Positions 40,716 to 48,717 of a DNA stretch of 55,602 bases are shown here, piece after piece. Each line of letters starts with the position of its first letter. Position 1 is the stretch's first letter. Source of the DNA: UBA2283 sp041658955 (GTDB lineage Bacteria > Patescibacteriota > Microgenomatia > UBA12405); the NCBI GenBank assembly GCA_041658955.1, contig JBAZZE010000006.1, positions 1 through 55,602 of the forward strand, read 5' to 3'. The translations under genes were made by a program, and so were the position numbers. A model generated the notes under the pieces. It worked only from the letters and a program-made list of their open reading frames with translations, was not told the DNA's origin and did not search any database.

Positions 40716-41095
40716 TGAATAAAAAATGGTTGGAGAAAAATCAAATTTTTATATATTTAGTATTAATAATACTTGGATTAATAGGACTTAAAATTCGATA
40801 TGGGTATAAGGGTGATAAAGGATCAATTCAAACATCACCGACTACAATACCAACTGTAATGGCAACAGTAACAACTGTTCCAACTAAGACAGAAGAAGTT
40901 AATTATCCCCTTTTCAAACAACTTCCTTATTATGGGAAGGGTTATATTATCGAAAAGTACGTGGCACCACTGACTCTAAGAATGATCCTTAATGGAGCGA
41001 CCGAAGCGAAAGCAACACTCGATGTAAAAGTATGGCTACGGTCACAAGGTAAGCTAGGAGATAACCATAAAATAATATTGGAGACTGACAATTAA
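40715..41095 (+). CDS. Small membrane-anchored protein, unknown function
   Basis: 126 residues. An N-terminal membrane helix (IFIYLVLIILGLIGLKI), a Thr/Pro-rich linker, and a short outer domain (LPYYGKGYIIEKYVAPLTLRM). No recognised family. Translationally coupled to the previous gene through a TAATG overlap. Confidence 0.68.
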   Translation: MNKKWLEKNQIFIYLVLIILGLIGLKIRYGYKGDKGSIQTSPTTIPTVMATVTTVPTKTEEVNYPLFKQLPYYGKGYIIEKYVAPLTLRMILNGATEAKATLDVKVWLRSQGKLGDNHKIILETDN

Positions 41096-41109
41096 TAATT
41101 ATTATTAAA

Positions 41110-41406
41110 ATGAAAAAAATAATTTTAGGACTAATAATTAGTGGTTTGGTTTTAGGTGGTTGTACTTTAACTTCAAAGGCACCAAATACTACTGAAAAAC
41201 TTGAACAAAATATTGTCACAAAAACAGGAACCATATCAACAAAAGTTGGTGATGAATATCTGCTTTCCACAAGTGATGGGATTGTAAACATCACTAGTAA
41301 TAAAGTTAATCTAGATACTTATTTGAAAAAACCAGTGAGAGTAACTGGGATGTTTTCAGGATCAACACTTTACGTAGATAAAATAGAGAGCGCAATAACA
41401 AATTAG
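41110..41406 (+). CDS. Small lipoprotein of the secretion-like cluster
   Basis: 98 residues. Signal peptide with lipobox LVLGGC (Cys-18), then an OB-like beta domain (TGTISTKVGDEYLLSTSDG...PVRVTGMFSG). Last gene of the plus-strand cluster; its end overlaps dnaN by 4 nt, tail to tail. Function unknown; VirB7-like lipoproteins are the nearest analogy by context only. Confidence 0.7.
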   Translation: MKKIILGLIISGLVLGGCTLTSKAPNTTEKLEQNIVTKTGTISTKVGDEYLLSTSDGIVNITSNKVNLDTYLKKPVRVTGMFSGSTLYVDKIESAITN

Positions 41407-42527
41407 TCTTGGATTCTTACAGGCATAATTATATGGGTTAGAGTTGGATTGGAGGTGTCTTGAAATAAACCAGGAGTCAAAGGTTCGTTGAGACTGATAG
41501 TGATGTTTTCGCCCTGACAGATAGAAAGAAAATCGGAAATAAATTTGTAGTTAAAAGCAATTTCGAGCGGCTCACCTTCAACTTTGGAATCAACACTAAC
41601 TTTATTTTGACCAACTTGAACAGCATTGGCAGAAACTTCAACTTGGTTGTTTTTAATAGAGAGCTTGACAACATTAGCTGACTCACGGGCAAAAACTGAA
41701 GCAATTTTTATAGACTGAGCAAATTCATCTTTGGAAAGACTGATGGTAGTGGAAAAACTACTAGGAATAATACGATTGTAATCTGGGAAATCACCTTCAA
41801 TTAAACGGGAAGACAATTCAATATCAGGAGTAACAAAAACCAACTGATGGGAATCTTCACTAAGACCAAATTTGATCTTATCGACAGTCTTAGTCATCTT
41901 GGAGACTTCAGACAAACTCTTAGAAGGAATCAAAAAAGTTAGTTGATCAACACCATCAGGAAGAGTTATTGGTTCTTCATGGGCGATTTCTTTAACTGAC
42001 AAACGAAAACCATCAGTTGCTACAAGCTTAAAATTGGTGGGGGTAAAGATACAAAGGACTGCAGTTAGGACTGGTCGAGAATCATCAGTTGAGGCGGCGA
42101 AGGCGACCTCAGAAATAGCATTGGAAAATGTTTTCAAAGAAATATCGATAGCAGTTTTAGTGTCGATTACAGGAATTGCTGGGTAATCAGATGTTGGGGA
42201 AGTGGTAAAAGTTGAATTGGCTTTGGTCGAAGAGATTTCTAATAATGATTGAGGATTGAGAACTAGGTCAAGTTTGCCTGTAGGTAAATAAGAAATAAAT
42301 TCGGTAATCTCCTTGGCGGGAATAGCTAGACTTCCTTCAATATCAATCTTGCCACCGATCCAATAGTTGATTCCCATTTCAAGATTGGTAGCAGATAATT
42401 TTAAACGACCATTATCAGTATTAATTAGAATGTGACTTAAAATTGGCAATTGGGCCCGAAGAGCGACGAATCGAGAGACGGTAGACAAAGCTGGACTTAA
42501 TGTTTCTTGGAGAAGAGATACCTTCAT
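41403..42527 (-). CDS. dnaN: DNA polymerase III beta subunit (sliding clamp)
   Basis: 374 residues, usual length, with the three-domain clamp pattern: LSHILINTDNGRLKLSATNLEMGI near the N-terminus, RPVLTAVLCIFTPTNFKLVATDGFRLS in the middle and the C-terminal LTHIIMPVRI motif. It forms the ring that tethers the replicative polymerase. It lies downstream of dnaA on the same strand, but with a 392-bp gap. Confidence 0.97.
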   Translation of the reverse strand: MKVSLLQETLSPALSTVSRFVALRAQLPILSHILINTDNGRLKLSATNLEMGINYWIGGKIDIEGSLAIPAKEITEFISYLPTGKLDLVLNPQSLLEISSTKANSTFTTSPTSDYPAIPVIDTKTAIDISLKTFSNAISEVAFAASTDDSRPVLTAVLCIFTPTNFKLVATDGFRLSVKEIAHEEPITLPDGVDQLTFLIPSKSLSEVSKMTKTVDKIKFGLSEDSHQLVFVTPDIELSSRLIEGDFPDYNRIIPSSFSTTISLSKDEFAQSIKIASVFARESANVVKLSIKNNQVEVSANAVQVGQNKVSVDSKVEGEPLEIAFNYKFISDFLSICQGENITISLNEPLTPGLFQDTSNPTLTHIIMPVRIQD

Positions 42528-42919
42528 AAGATAAGTTTATCAAGTTTGAGGGACAGTTAAAGTTTGTGAAAATAAGAAAAAATGATGAGTTGAGGTGAAT
42601 ATGCGTTTTTAATAAATGTTTACCAGTGTGGAGAAGTTTAGGGTGGGGATTTTAGTAAAAGGTTGTTAGTAGAACAGTAGTGTTATTAGTAGGGAGAGTG
42701 TATAAGTGGGGAAGAATAAAAATCGGCGGTGAGTGTAGGAATAATTTGATGTATTAAGATGTGTAAATGATGATTGTGATGCTAGGACGTGAGGAATGTG
42801 TAGGTTTTGTCTTATAAAACGAGCTAGGGTTGGGGTAATCTTCGGGGGATAAAGTGGGAATAAAATGTGGACAACTAAGTGGATAAGTGGGTGAATAAAG
42901 TGGATAACTTTATAGAGGA
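42528..42919. other. dnaA-dnaN gap: possible part of the replication origin
   Basis: 392 bp without a credible gene. The plus strand is strikingly G-rich and C-poor (roughly 18 C against more than 100 G by eye). Three DnaA-box-like sites are clustered near dnaA: TGTGGACAA (42866-42874), AGTGGATAA (42878-42886) and AGTGGATAA (42899-42907). Confidence 0.5.
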
Positions 42920-44272
42920 TTAGAAAGCCGCCTTAATTTGGTTGATAAGTGTCCTCAATTGTGGATTAGTTGATAAGTCGGAAACGACTTTATCTCGGGC
43001 ATGCATGATACTAGTGTGATCACGACCACCTAGAAGATGGCCAACTTCTTTAAGGGGAAGGTTAATTTCATTTAGTAATAGATAGGCAGTAAGATGTCGG
43101 GCAGTAACAAGATCTTTACGGCGACTATTGCCACATAGTTCGCTAGTTTTTAGATTAAAGTGTTTGGCACAGACGGAAATAATGTGACGTGGGGTAATAT
43201 TTTGAGAAATGGAAGCATTGGAAGCTGAGTTGGGACTTAAGAAGTTTTCAACAGTCTCGAGAGTGATAGTGTGGATATTCTGAGAAAGAGCAATAGCAGC
43301 AAGTTGTTGAACTTTACCTTCAATATCACGAGTGTTTGATTGGAGATTGTCAGCTAGAAATTGAGTAGCATCTGAGGCAATTACTATCCCCTTTTCGTTG
43401 GCCTTTTGAGTAATAATGGCTGACCTCATTTCATAATCTGGAGGTTGGATATCAACAGTTAACCCACCCATAAAACGTGAAACTAACCGATCTTCTAGGT
43501 CTTTAATGTCGGATGGTTTGCGGTCTGAGGTAAGAATTACCTGTTTGCCGGCCATATGAAGGGCATTAAAGGTGTGAAAAAATTCTTCTTGGGTATAGTC
43601 TTTACCGGCAATAAACTGAATATCGTCAACTAAAATACAATCGAGATTGCGGTAACGTTCTTTAAATTGATTGATAGATTTTGATTTAAGGGCGGCAATA
43701 AGCTCATTACCAAAGGTTTCAGCGGGAAAATATTTAATCTTAAGTGAAGAATTGTTTTTGAGAAGTTCATGGCCGATAGCTTGCATTAAATGAGTTTTAC
43801 CAACCCCTACCCCACCCCAGATGAAGAAGGGATTGTAGGAAAGTCCAGGGTTTTTAACAATTCCTTGAGCGGCAGCATAAGCAAAATTATTACTATTGCC
43901 GACGATTAAGGTGTCAAAAGTATATTTAGGGTGAAGATTGGATCGACCAGAGTTGCTGTTTTGAATCGGAGTTGGATTGTAGGAAAATAATGGGCCAGCA
44001 GGCGTGGTAATTGTTTCAGTTTTAATTGGTTCCTGAACTATAAATTCAAGAGTGTTATTGCTTTTAGTTTGATTATCAAGAGCACTTTTAAAGAAGGAAT
44101 AATATCGTTTTTGAATAATATCGGAGAGATAAGCATTGGGACAGCCAATAGTAGCAACGTTATTTGATAGAGCGATCAGTTGAGTTTTGACAATAAAGGT
44201 CTGATAAATGGAAGGTGCTAAAATGACATGAAGTTCTTCTTGTGTATTTTTCCAAAGTTGATCGATGTCCAT
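42920..44272 (-). CDS. dnaA: Chromosomal replication initiator DnaA
   Basis: 450 residues from the ATG at 44272 (MDIDQLWKNTQEEL); the longer frame start at 44311 is unlikely. Domain I at the N-terminus, AAA+ domain with Walker A GGVGVGKTHLMQAIG and Walker B LDCILVDDIQFI, and the C-terminal DNA-binding domain with LLGGRDHTSIMHARDKV, one swap away from the usual GGRDHSTV. It opens the origin. The upstream region carries consensus DnaA boxes. Confidence 0.97.
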   Translation of the reverse strand: MDIDQLWKNTQEELHVILAPSIYQTFIVKTQLIALSNNVATIGCPNAYLSDIIQKRYYSFFKSALDNQTKSNNTLEFIVQEPIKTETITTPAGPLFSYNPTPIQNSNSGRSNLHPKYTFDTLIVGNSNNFAYAAAQGIVKNPGLSYNPFFIWGGVGVGKTHLMQAIGHELLKNNSSLKIKYFPAETFGNELIAALKSKSINQFKERYRNLDCILVDDIQFIAGKDYTQEEFFHTFNALHMAGKQVILTSDRKPSDIKDLEDRLVSRFMGGLTVDIQPPDYEMRSAIITQKANEKGIVIASDATQFLADNLQSNTRDIEGKVQQLAAIALSQNIHTITLETVENFLSPNSASNASISQNITPRHIISVCAKHFNLKTSELCGNSRRKDLVTARHLTAYLLLNEINLPLKEVGHLLGGRDHTSIMHARDKVVSDLSTNPQLRTLINQIKAAF

Positions 44273-44376
44273 GTAAATTATTTTGTGACAAATTAACTGT
44301 GAGCTAACCAAACAAGACGAAATAAATCATCAAGATAGGTTAAAACACAACATCGAGGCTGGGGGCTAGTATCGAG

Positions 44377-44408
44377 TTATCCACATCATCATAAATGAGT
44401 TTTCCACA
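44377..44408. other. DnaA boxes upstream of dnaA, likely oriC core
   Basis: Perfect TTATCCACA at 44377-44385 and TTTTCCACA at 44400-44408, in the 230-bp gap between dnaA and rpmH. They may form oriC, autoregulate dnaA, or both. Confidence 0.65.
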
Positions 44409-44489
44409 TTTAACAAGATGTCAAAATGTGAAAAATGATGATTAGGAGGTAAGTGTGGAGAGAATGGAGACTCTACTCAAAGTCTATGA

Positions 44490-44495
44490 TAGAAT
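44490..44495 (+). promoter_or_regulatory. -10 element of rpmH
   Basis: TAGAAT, 7 nt before the ATG at 44503. Confidence 0.45.
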
Positions 44496-44502
44496 AGTCC
44501 TT

Positions 44503-44652
44503 ATGAAAGAGAAGGGAACATACCAACCAAAATCAAAGAAAAGAGTTAGAGTTCATGGATTTCTAAAAAGAATGACAACTCAGGACGGAAGAAATGTAAT
44601 TAAACGTCGCCGAGCTAAGGGTCGTAAGAAATTGACTGTGTCGTCTGAGTAG
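44503..44652 (+). CDS. rpmH: Ribosomal protein L34
   Basis: 49 residues from the ATG at 44503. TYQPKSKKRVRVHGFLKRM and KRRRAKGRKKLTV are the L34 signature. A longer frame from 44455 is rejected, since L34 starts just before TYQP and a -10 lies between. It begins the conserved rpmH-rnpA-yidD-yidC-jag series. Confidence 0.97.
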   Translation: MKEKGTYQPKSKKRVRVHGFLKRMTTQDGRNVIKRRRAKGRKKLTVSSE

Positions 44653-44722
44653 GTTGGTGTCGTAATTTTTCACCAGATCTGTACTTTTGGACTGTTTTGA
44701 AACGACCTGTAATTGTGGATTG

Positions 44723-44820
44723 AAAATAAACTTTCTGCTTGTAACAATTTTTCTTTGCTCGGTGAATGTGCGACGCACGTTCAAATCGCAAGAAAAATTA
44801 TTACTTCGCAAGTTTATTTT
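44723..44820. repeat. Structured hairpin element F, copy A
   Basis: 98 nt between rpmH and rnpA, nearly identical in layout to copy B at 48454-48550. Outer arms (AAATAAxCTT...) are inverted repeats. The inner stem AATTTTTCTT pairs with AAGAAAAATT, and the tip TGAATGTGC pairs with GCACGTTCA (one G-U). Compared with copy B, a C-G pair becomes A-T, a compensatory change. Confidence 0.8.
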
Positions 44821-44862
44821 ATTTGTAATCATGGTTGGTTTCACATTATTTGAGTAATTAGA

Positions 44863-44868
44863 TAAAAT
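44863..44868 (+). promoter_or_regulatory. -10 element of rnpA
   Basis: TAAAAT, 5 nt before the GTG at 44874. Confidence 0.45.
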
Positions 44869-44873
44869 AGGCT

Positions 44874-45212
44874 GTGTTACTTAAAATAAATAGGGGTTTA
44901 CAAAATAAAGACTTTGCCAGTATTTTGGGCGTGGGGACTACACTACAGACTCCCCTATTCGGGGTTCGATATATAAAGTCAGAAGAAACTAAATATGGTT
45001 GGATTGTGTCTAAAAAGATTTCTTCGCGAGCCGTCGATCGAAATAAAATTAAAAGAAGGGTGGCAGAAGTAATTGCTAAAAAAATGCTGCAAAAAATTCA
45101 CTTGGTGGTGTTAGTTAAGAAAAGTATATTAACAGCAAAAATTGGCGACATTGAAAAATGCTGGGATGAAGTTTATGAAAAAATTAGTACTAAAAATAAT
45201 CCTGTGGTATAA
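44874..45212 (+). CDS. rnpA: Ribonuclease P protein component
   Basis: 112 residues with a GTG start. The conserved RNA-binding stretch reads SSRAVDRNKIKRRVAEVI, the RnpA R-N-x-x-K-R-x-x-R motif. It is the protein cofactor of RNase P, which trims tRNA 5' ends. The 3' end overlaps yidD by 38 nt in another frame, as is common in this cluster. Confidence 0.95.
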   Translation: MLLKINRGLQNKDFASILGVGTTLQTPLFGVRYIKSEETKYGWIVSKKISSRAVDRNKIKRRVAEVIAKKMLQKIHLVVLVKKSILTAKIGDIEKCWDEVYEKISTKNNPVV

Positions 45213-45378
45213 AAAATACCTTTCTTTTGGGTACTATTGTCGATTTGCGCCGACTTGTAGTGAATATACTTATGAGGCTGTAGAAAAATATGGAATAATC
45301 GTGGGACTGTGGAAAGGTTTAAAAAGAGTGGTTAGATGCAACCCTTGGAGTAAGGGTGGAGTTGATCTGTTAAAATAA
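45175..45378 (+). CDS. yidD: Membrane protein insertion efficiency factor YidD
   Basis: 67 residues from the ATG at 45175 (MKKLVLKIILWYKKYLS). CRFAPTCSEYTYEAVEKYG and RVVRCNPWSKGGVD are the invariant YidD blocks with three cysteines. It helps YidC insert membrane proteins. Its start lies within rnpA. Confidence 0.95.
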   Translation: MKKLVLKIILWYKKYLSFGYYCRFAPTCSEYTYEAVEKYGIIVGLWKGLKRVVRCNPWSKGGVDLLK

Positions 45379-45419
45379 CAGATTAGAAAATAGAAGAAAA
45401 ATTCTAGAAAACAGGAAAA

Positions 45420-46199
45420 ATGAATATATTTATCGCCCCATTTGTTAATGCATTATTTGGTTTTTACTACCTTTTTGGAAACTTAGGTTGGTCGGTAATG
45501 GTGGTGACAATTTTAATTAGAGTTTTATTGATCCCATTAGTACTACCAAGCTTGAGATCAGCTAAAAAAATGGCGGCTTTACAGCCTCGTCTTAAAAAAC
45601 TTCAAGAAAAATATACTGGAAATAAAGAAGGTTTAGCTAAAGCCCAAATGGATCTATATAAGGAAGAAGGAATTAATCCCCTGTCGGGATGCTTGCCACA
45701 ACTACTTCAGATTGCTGTATTGATTATGTTCTTTTCAGCTTTTAATCTGGTGACAAACTACACAATTGGAAAAAGTGATATGAATAGCCTGAATAAAGAA
45801 TTGATTGCAAATTTTAGAATTAGCGAAGGATTTAAATTTGAAACTATGTTTTTGGGAAGTAATCTATCGATGACACCAGCTGGTATATATAAAGAAGGTT
45901 TGGGAATGGGTGTAGTTTTGCCACTAATACTATTGTTGGGCTCAGGAATACTGCAGTACTTTAGTTCAAAATTAATGATGCCTAATCCTAAAGCTGATGT
46001 AAATGTGGTCAAAGAAACTAAGGATAAGGAAGATGACATGATGTCAGCCATGAGAATGCAGTCGACTTATATGATGCCTTTAATGACTATATTTATTGGA
46101 TGGAACTTTTCGCTGGGAATGCTCCTCTACTGGTTTGTGAATAGTGGTGTGATGCTGGTACAACAATTGGTAGTGGCGAAGTTGGATAAAGATAAATAA
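45420..46199 (+). CDS. yidC: Membrane protein insertase YidC/Oxa1
   Basis: 259 residues, the short Gram-positive-type form. Visible features: GWSVMVVTILIRVLLIPL (first core helix with the hydrophilic-groove Arg), LQPRLKKLQEKY coiled region, GCLPQLLQIAVLIMFFSAF, and the final helices. It inserts membrane proteins. Structured element E copy 1 follows and may include its terminator. Confidence 0.95.
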   Translation: MNIFIAPFVNALFGFYYLFGNLGWSVMVVTILIRVLLIPLVLPSLRSAKKMAALQPRLKKLQEKYTGNKEGLAKAQMDLYKEEGINPLSGCLPQLLQIAVLIMFFSAFNLVTNYTIGKSDMNSLNKELIANFRISEGFKFETMFLGSNLSMTPAGIYKEGLGMGVVLPLILLLGSGILQYFSSKLMMPNPKADVNVVKETKDKEDDMMSAMRMQSTYMMPLMTIFIGWNFSLGMLLYWFVNSGVMLVQQLVVAKLDKDK

Positions 46200-46211
46200 T
46201 TTTCTAAAACT

Positions 46212-46352
46212 CAAAGACATTTCCTCCGTGGACCAATAATCGGCTAGCTTACTTAATCTCAAGCGCACGTACCGCCGTCATCTGCATTCTCGAAGATCTC
46301 CAAACATAAAACTCAGATCTTCTGCGAAACCTCCACTTTAGAAACGTCTTTG
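46212..46352 (+). ncRNA. Structured element E, copy 1
   Basis: 141 nt after yidC. Closing stem CAAAGAC/GTCTTTG with TTTC/GAAA; second arm CGGC/GCCG; third arm GAAGATCT (46292-46299) with AGATCTTC (46315-46322), then the conserved TGCG. The T-run after the closing stem could make it a terminator. Copies 2 and 3 keep the fold with different bases. Confidence 0.7.
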
Positions 46353-46419
46353 ATTTTTTATATTAAATAGCATGAAAGCGATGTAAAGTTAGATTATTTT
46401 TAAGCTATTGTAGGCATGG

Positions 46420-46425
46420 TAGAAT
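46420..46425 (+). promoter_or_regulatory. -10 element of jag
   Basis: TAGAAT, 6 nt before the ATG at 46432. Confidence 0.45.
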
Positions 46426-46431
46426 AGGCGC

Positions 46432-46902
46432 ATGGAAAATAAAGAACGCAATCAAACAATCCTCCAAATTACCTGTGAAATGTTGGAAAAAATGAACTTC
46501 GAAGTTGACGACGCATTTGTCGAAGACGTCGCTGAAGAAGAAAATCAAGTTTTGGTGAGTGTAACTGTGGCCAATCCAGCTGGTTTAATTGGATTTAGAG
46601 GTCGCAATTTAGCGGCAATACAATTGGTTCTGTCTTTGATTGTTAAAAATAAATTAGGTGAATGGGTAAGAGTACTGCTTGATATCAACAACTATCGTCA
46701 AGAACAAAGAGAAAGATTGACTAATATGGCGCTTAGTTTGGCTGAAAAGGTCAAAGCTACTGGTAAAGAAGTGGTTATGGCCAATATGAGTTCTTATGAG
46801 CGAAGACTGTGTCATATGGCTCTCGTCGAAATTGAAGGGATTACTTCGGATTCAGAAGGAGAAGGTGAAGATCGACATATTGTCATCAAACCAGCTGTTT
46901 AG
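46432..46902 (+). CDS. jag: Jag-like KH-R3H RNA-binding protein
   Basis: 156 residues, lacking the N-terminal Jag domain. KH domain with GLIGFRGRNLAAIQLVLSLIV (the GxxG loop is GFRG) and R3H domain with NNYRQEQRERLTNMALSLAEKV and SYERRLCHMALVE (R-x3-H). It binds RNA and in other bacteria affects cell division and envelope assembly. It closes the rpmH-jag series. Confidence 0.93.
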   Translation: MENKERNQTILQITCEMLEKMNFEVDDAFVEDVAEEENQVLVSVTVANPAGLIGFRGRNLAAIQLVLSLIVKNKLGEWVRVLLDINNYRQEQRERLTNMALSLAEKVKATGKEVVMANMSSYERRLCHMALVEIEGITSDSEGEGEDRHIVIKPAV

Positions 46903-46923
46903 TCTGTGGAATTGGATAATTAG

Positions 46924-47075
46924 CAAAGGTTCGAATATATTCTTCAGGACCGATAGTCGGCAGAACGAGGATGTCTCATAGGCATATTCGGCCGCTATCT
47001 ACAAACTCGCAGACATCCATACAAAGAACTCAAGTCTGCTGCGTTAATTCCTTCAGAATACATTCTTCACCTTTG
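46924..47075 (+). ncRNA. Structured element E, copy 2
   Basis: 152 nt after jag. Closing stem CAAAGGT/ACCTTTG, GAAT/ATTC, TATTCT/AGAATA, AGG/CCT. Second arm GATAG-T-CGGC (46952-46961) with GCCGCTATC (46991-46999). Third arm GCAGAC (47009-47014) with GTCTGC (47034-47039), then TGCG. Confidence 0.78.
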
Positions 47076-47146
47076 TAATTATTCTTGGAGATGTTCTGTT
47101 TATATGTATATTTTTGAAAAAATAAATTGTGAGATTGTGGTTATGG

Positions 47147-47152
47147 TAATAT
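47147..47152 (+). promoter_or_regulatory. -10 element of the O-antigen ligase-like gene
   Basis: TAATAT, 6 nt before the GTG at 47159. Confidence 0.4.
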
Positions 47153-47158
47153 TGGGGC

Positions 47159-48400
47159 GTGAAGGCTTTTTGGCAAAAAATAGATGAAATACTGCTGATT
47201 TTGTTGCTTTTACTAGTGCCAACACAGCTAGGAAAACATTTTTGGCCGGAGTGGAGCATGGTGATGGGAGTGAGAGTTGATTATTTGTCCCCTACTTTAT
47301 ATTTAATTGACTTGGTGTGGATAGTCTGGGTGGTAGTGAAGTTGATTTTAACTTCATATAAGAAAAGAAAAACTGATTTTAAAGCGATTGTTAACTTTCA
47401 AAACATAATTACCCTACTTCTAGTAGGTTTGAATATCGCGATAGCCGGAAACAGATGGGTGGCCCTTTATAGATGGTTGAGGATCCTGCAGTGGGTAATA
47501 ACTTTTGGTTTAATTAAGAACGATAAATTGAAAGTGATTAAACAGCTTTTGTGGATAGTACCAATATGGGTGCTAATAGAAACTGTTTTGGGAGTTAGCC
47601 AAGTTGTTAAAGGCGGAAGTATTGAAGGTTGGTGGTATTGGCTTGGGGAACGCCGTTTTGGATATAGTGGGATTGGGGTGGCCCAAATTTCATGGCTAGG
47701 TCAGGGTGTAGTTCGGGCATATGGAACATTTTCTCATCCGAATAGTATGGCGGGATTTTTACTGCTAGTTTTGGCTTGGTGGAATGGACAGAAAAAAGTC
47801 GGAAAAGTTACTTGGTGGTGGGTGTTTTGGATGACACTAGTAGGAATAATTATTTGTGGGAGCCGAGTGGTATGGTTGATGGCCTTATTAATGGTAATTT
47901 GGAAGTTTTGGGTGGCTTCAGGGATGACATTTGGTAAAAAAATAGTTGGTTATGGGGCAATACTTTTAGGCTTGATTTTCATTATTTTAGGGGTAATTGG
48001 AATTAATTATCGACTGAGTGATTTTGTGGGTGGATGGGATAGTGATAGCACTATGAAGAGAATGACCTTAAATTGGTCGGCAATGTCGATGTGGAAGGAT
48101 AATTTTATATTGGGAGTCGGTCTTGGTAACTTCACTAGCCGGCTACCCTACTTTGTACAAGGATTGTCTTTTTATTGGTGGCAACCGGTACATAATATCT
48201 TTTTACTATGGGCATCGGAAACGGGAATATTGGGAGTTATGGGAATGGTGTGGGTGGTGGCGGGATGGTGGAGAAATAGATTGTGGAAAGAATGGAAAAT
48301 ACTTTTGATCTGTCTTATCTTCACAGGGATGTTGGATCATTACTGGGTTACCCTACCTCAGAATAACTGGTTGTTGGCGGTGATATTAGCGGTGCTGTAG
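47159..48400 (+). CDS. O-antigen ligase/polymerase-like membrane protein
   Basis: 413 residues, GTG start, about 10-12 membrane helices. The outer-loop motif GTFSHPNSMAGFLLL and VGLGNFTSRLPYFV ... QPVHNIFLLWASETG are typical of the Wzy_C/O-antigen ligase family, which joins polysaccharide chains to a lipid or protein acceptor. The following flippase supports a role in surface glycans. No other sugar genes lie next to it. Confidence 0.88.
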   Translation: MKAFWQKIDEILLILLLLLVPTQLGKHFWPEWSMVMGVRVDYLSPTLYLIDLVWIVWVVVKLILTSYKKRKTDFKAIVNFQNIITLLLVGLNIAIAGNRWVALYRWLRILQWVITFGLIKNDKLKVIKQLLWIVPIWVLIETVLGVSQVVKGGSIEGWWYWLGERRFGYSGIGVAQISWLGQGVVRAYGTFSHPNSMAGFLLLVLAWWNGQKKVGKVTWWWVFWMTLVGIIICGSRVVWLMALLMVIWKFWVASGMTFGKKIVGYGAILLGLIFIILGVIGINYRLSDFVGGWDSDSTMKRMTLNWSAMSMWKDNFILGVGLGNFTSRLPYFVQGLSFYWWQPVHNIFLLWASETGILGVMGMVWVVAGWWRNRLWKEWKILLICLIFTGMLDHYWVTLPQNNWLLAVILAVL

Positions 48401-48453
48401 TTTTTATTATTTCAGCCCAAGCATATTTCCTTAGTGGACTGATTTTTATATTT

Positions 48454-48550
48454 AAAATAAACTTTCTGCTCGTAACAATTTTTATTTGCTCGGTGAATGT
48501 GCGACGCACGATCGATCGCTATAAAAATTATTACTTCGCAAGCTTATTTT
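48454..48550. repeat. Structured hairpin element F, copy B
   Basis: 97 nt. Same layout as copy A: outer arms AAATAAACTT/AAGCTTATTT, inner stem AATTTTTAT with ATAAAAATT, tip TGTGC/GCACG. The middle TTTGCTCGGTGAATGTGCG is unchanged, while stem changes are compensated. Confidence 0.8.
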
Positions 48551-48706
48551 AAATACTACGATAGTTCTTTCAACATAAACTAAAACTATTGTTGATCTGG
48601 TGATTGTAGAAAAATCAGTACTTAAAACCCTTATTTTTTATAAGTTTCCACTTATCTCTGATAATAATTTTGTATTTGAAAATAATCAAAACCTATTGGT
48701 AGAAGG

Positions 48707-48712
48707 TAGAAT
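48707..48712 (+). promoter_or_regulatory. -10 element of the flippase gene
   Basis: TAGAAT, 5 nt before the ATG at 48718. Confidence 0.45.
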
Positions 48713-48717
48713 ACATA

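Larger units (their letters stand above)
48401..48717. other. 317-bp gap with element F copy B
   Basis: Apart from the hairpin at 48454-48550, the stretch is AT-rich and shows no credible gene. The flippase -10 (TAGAAT, 48707-48712) is at its end. Confidence 0.7.

Noticed and set aside
44563..44844. Minus-strand 93-codon frame over rpmH and element F
   Set aside because: It overlaps rpmH and a structured repeat, and the sequence has no recognisable protein features.
46928..46936. tRNA-like T-loop (GGTTCGAAT) in element E copy 2
   Set aside because: The motif is absent from copies 1 and 3, and no acceptor, anticodon arm or CCA end can be drawn.
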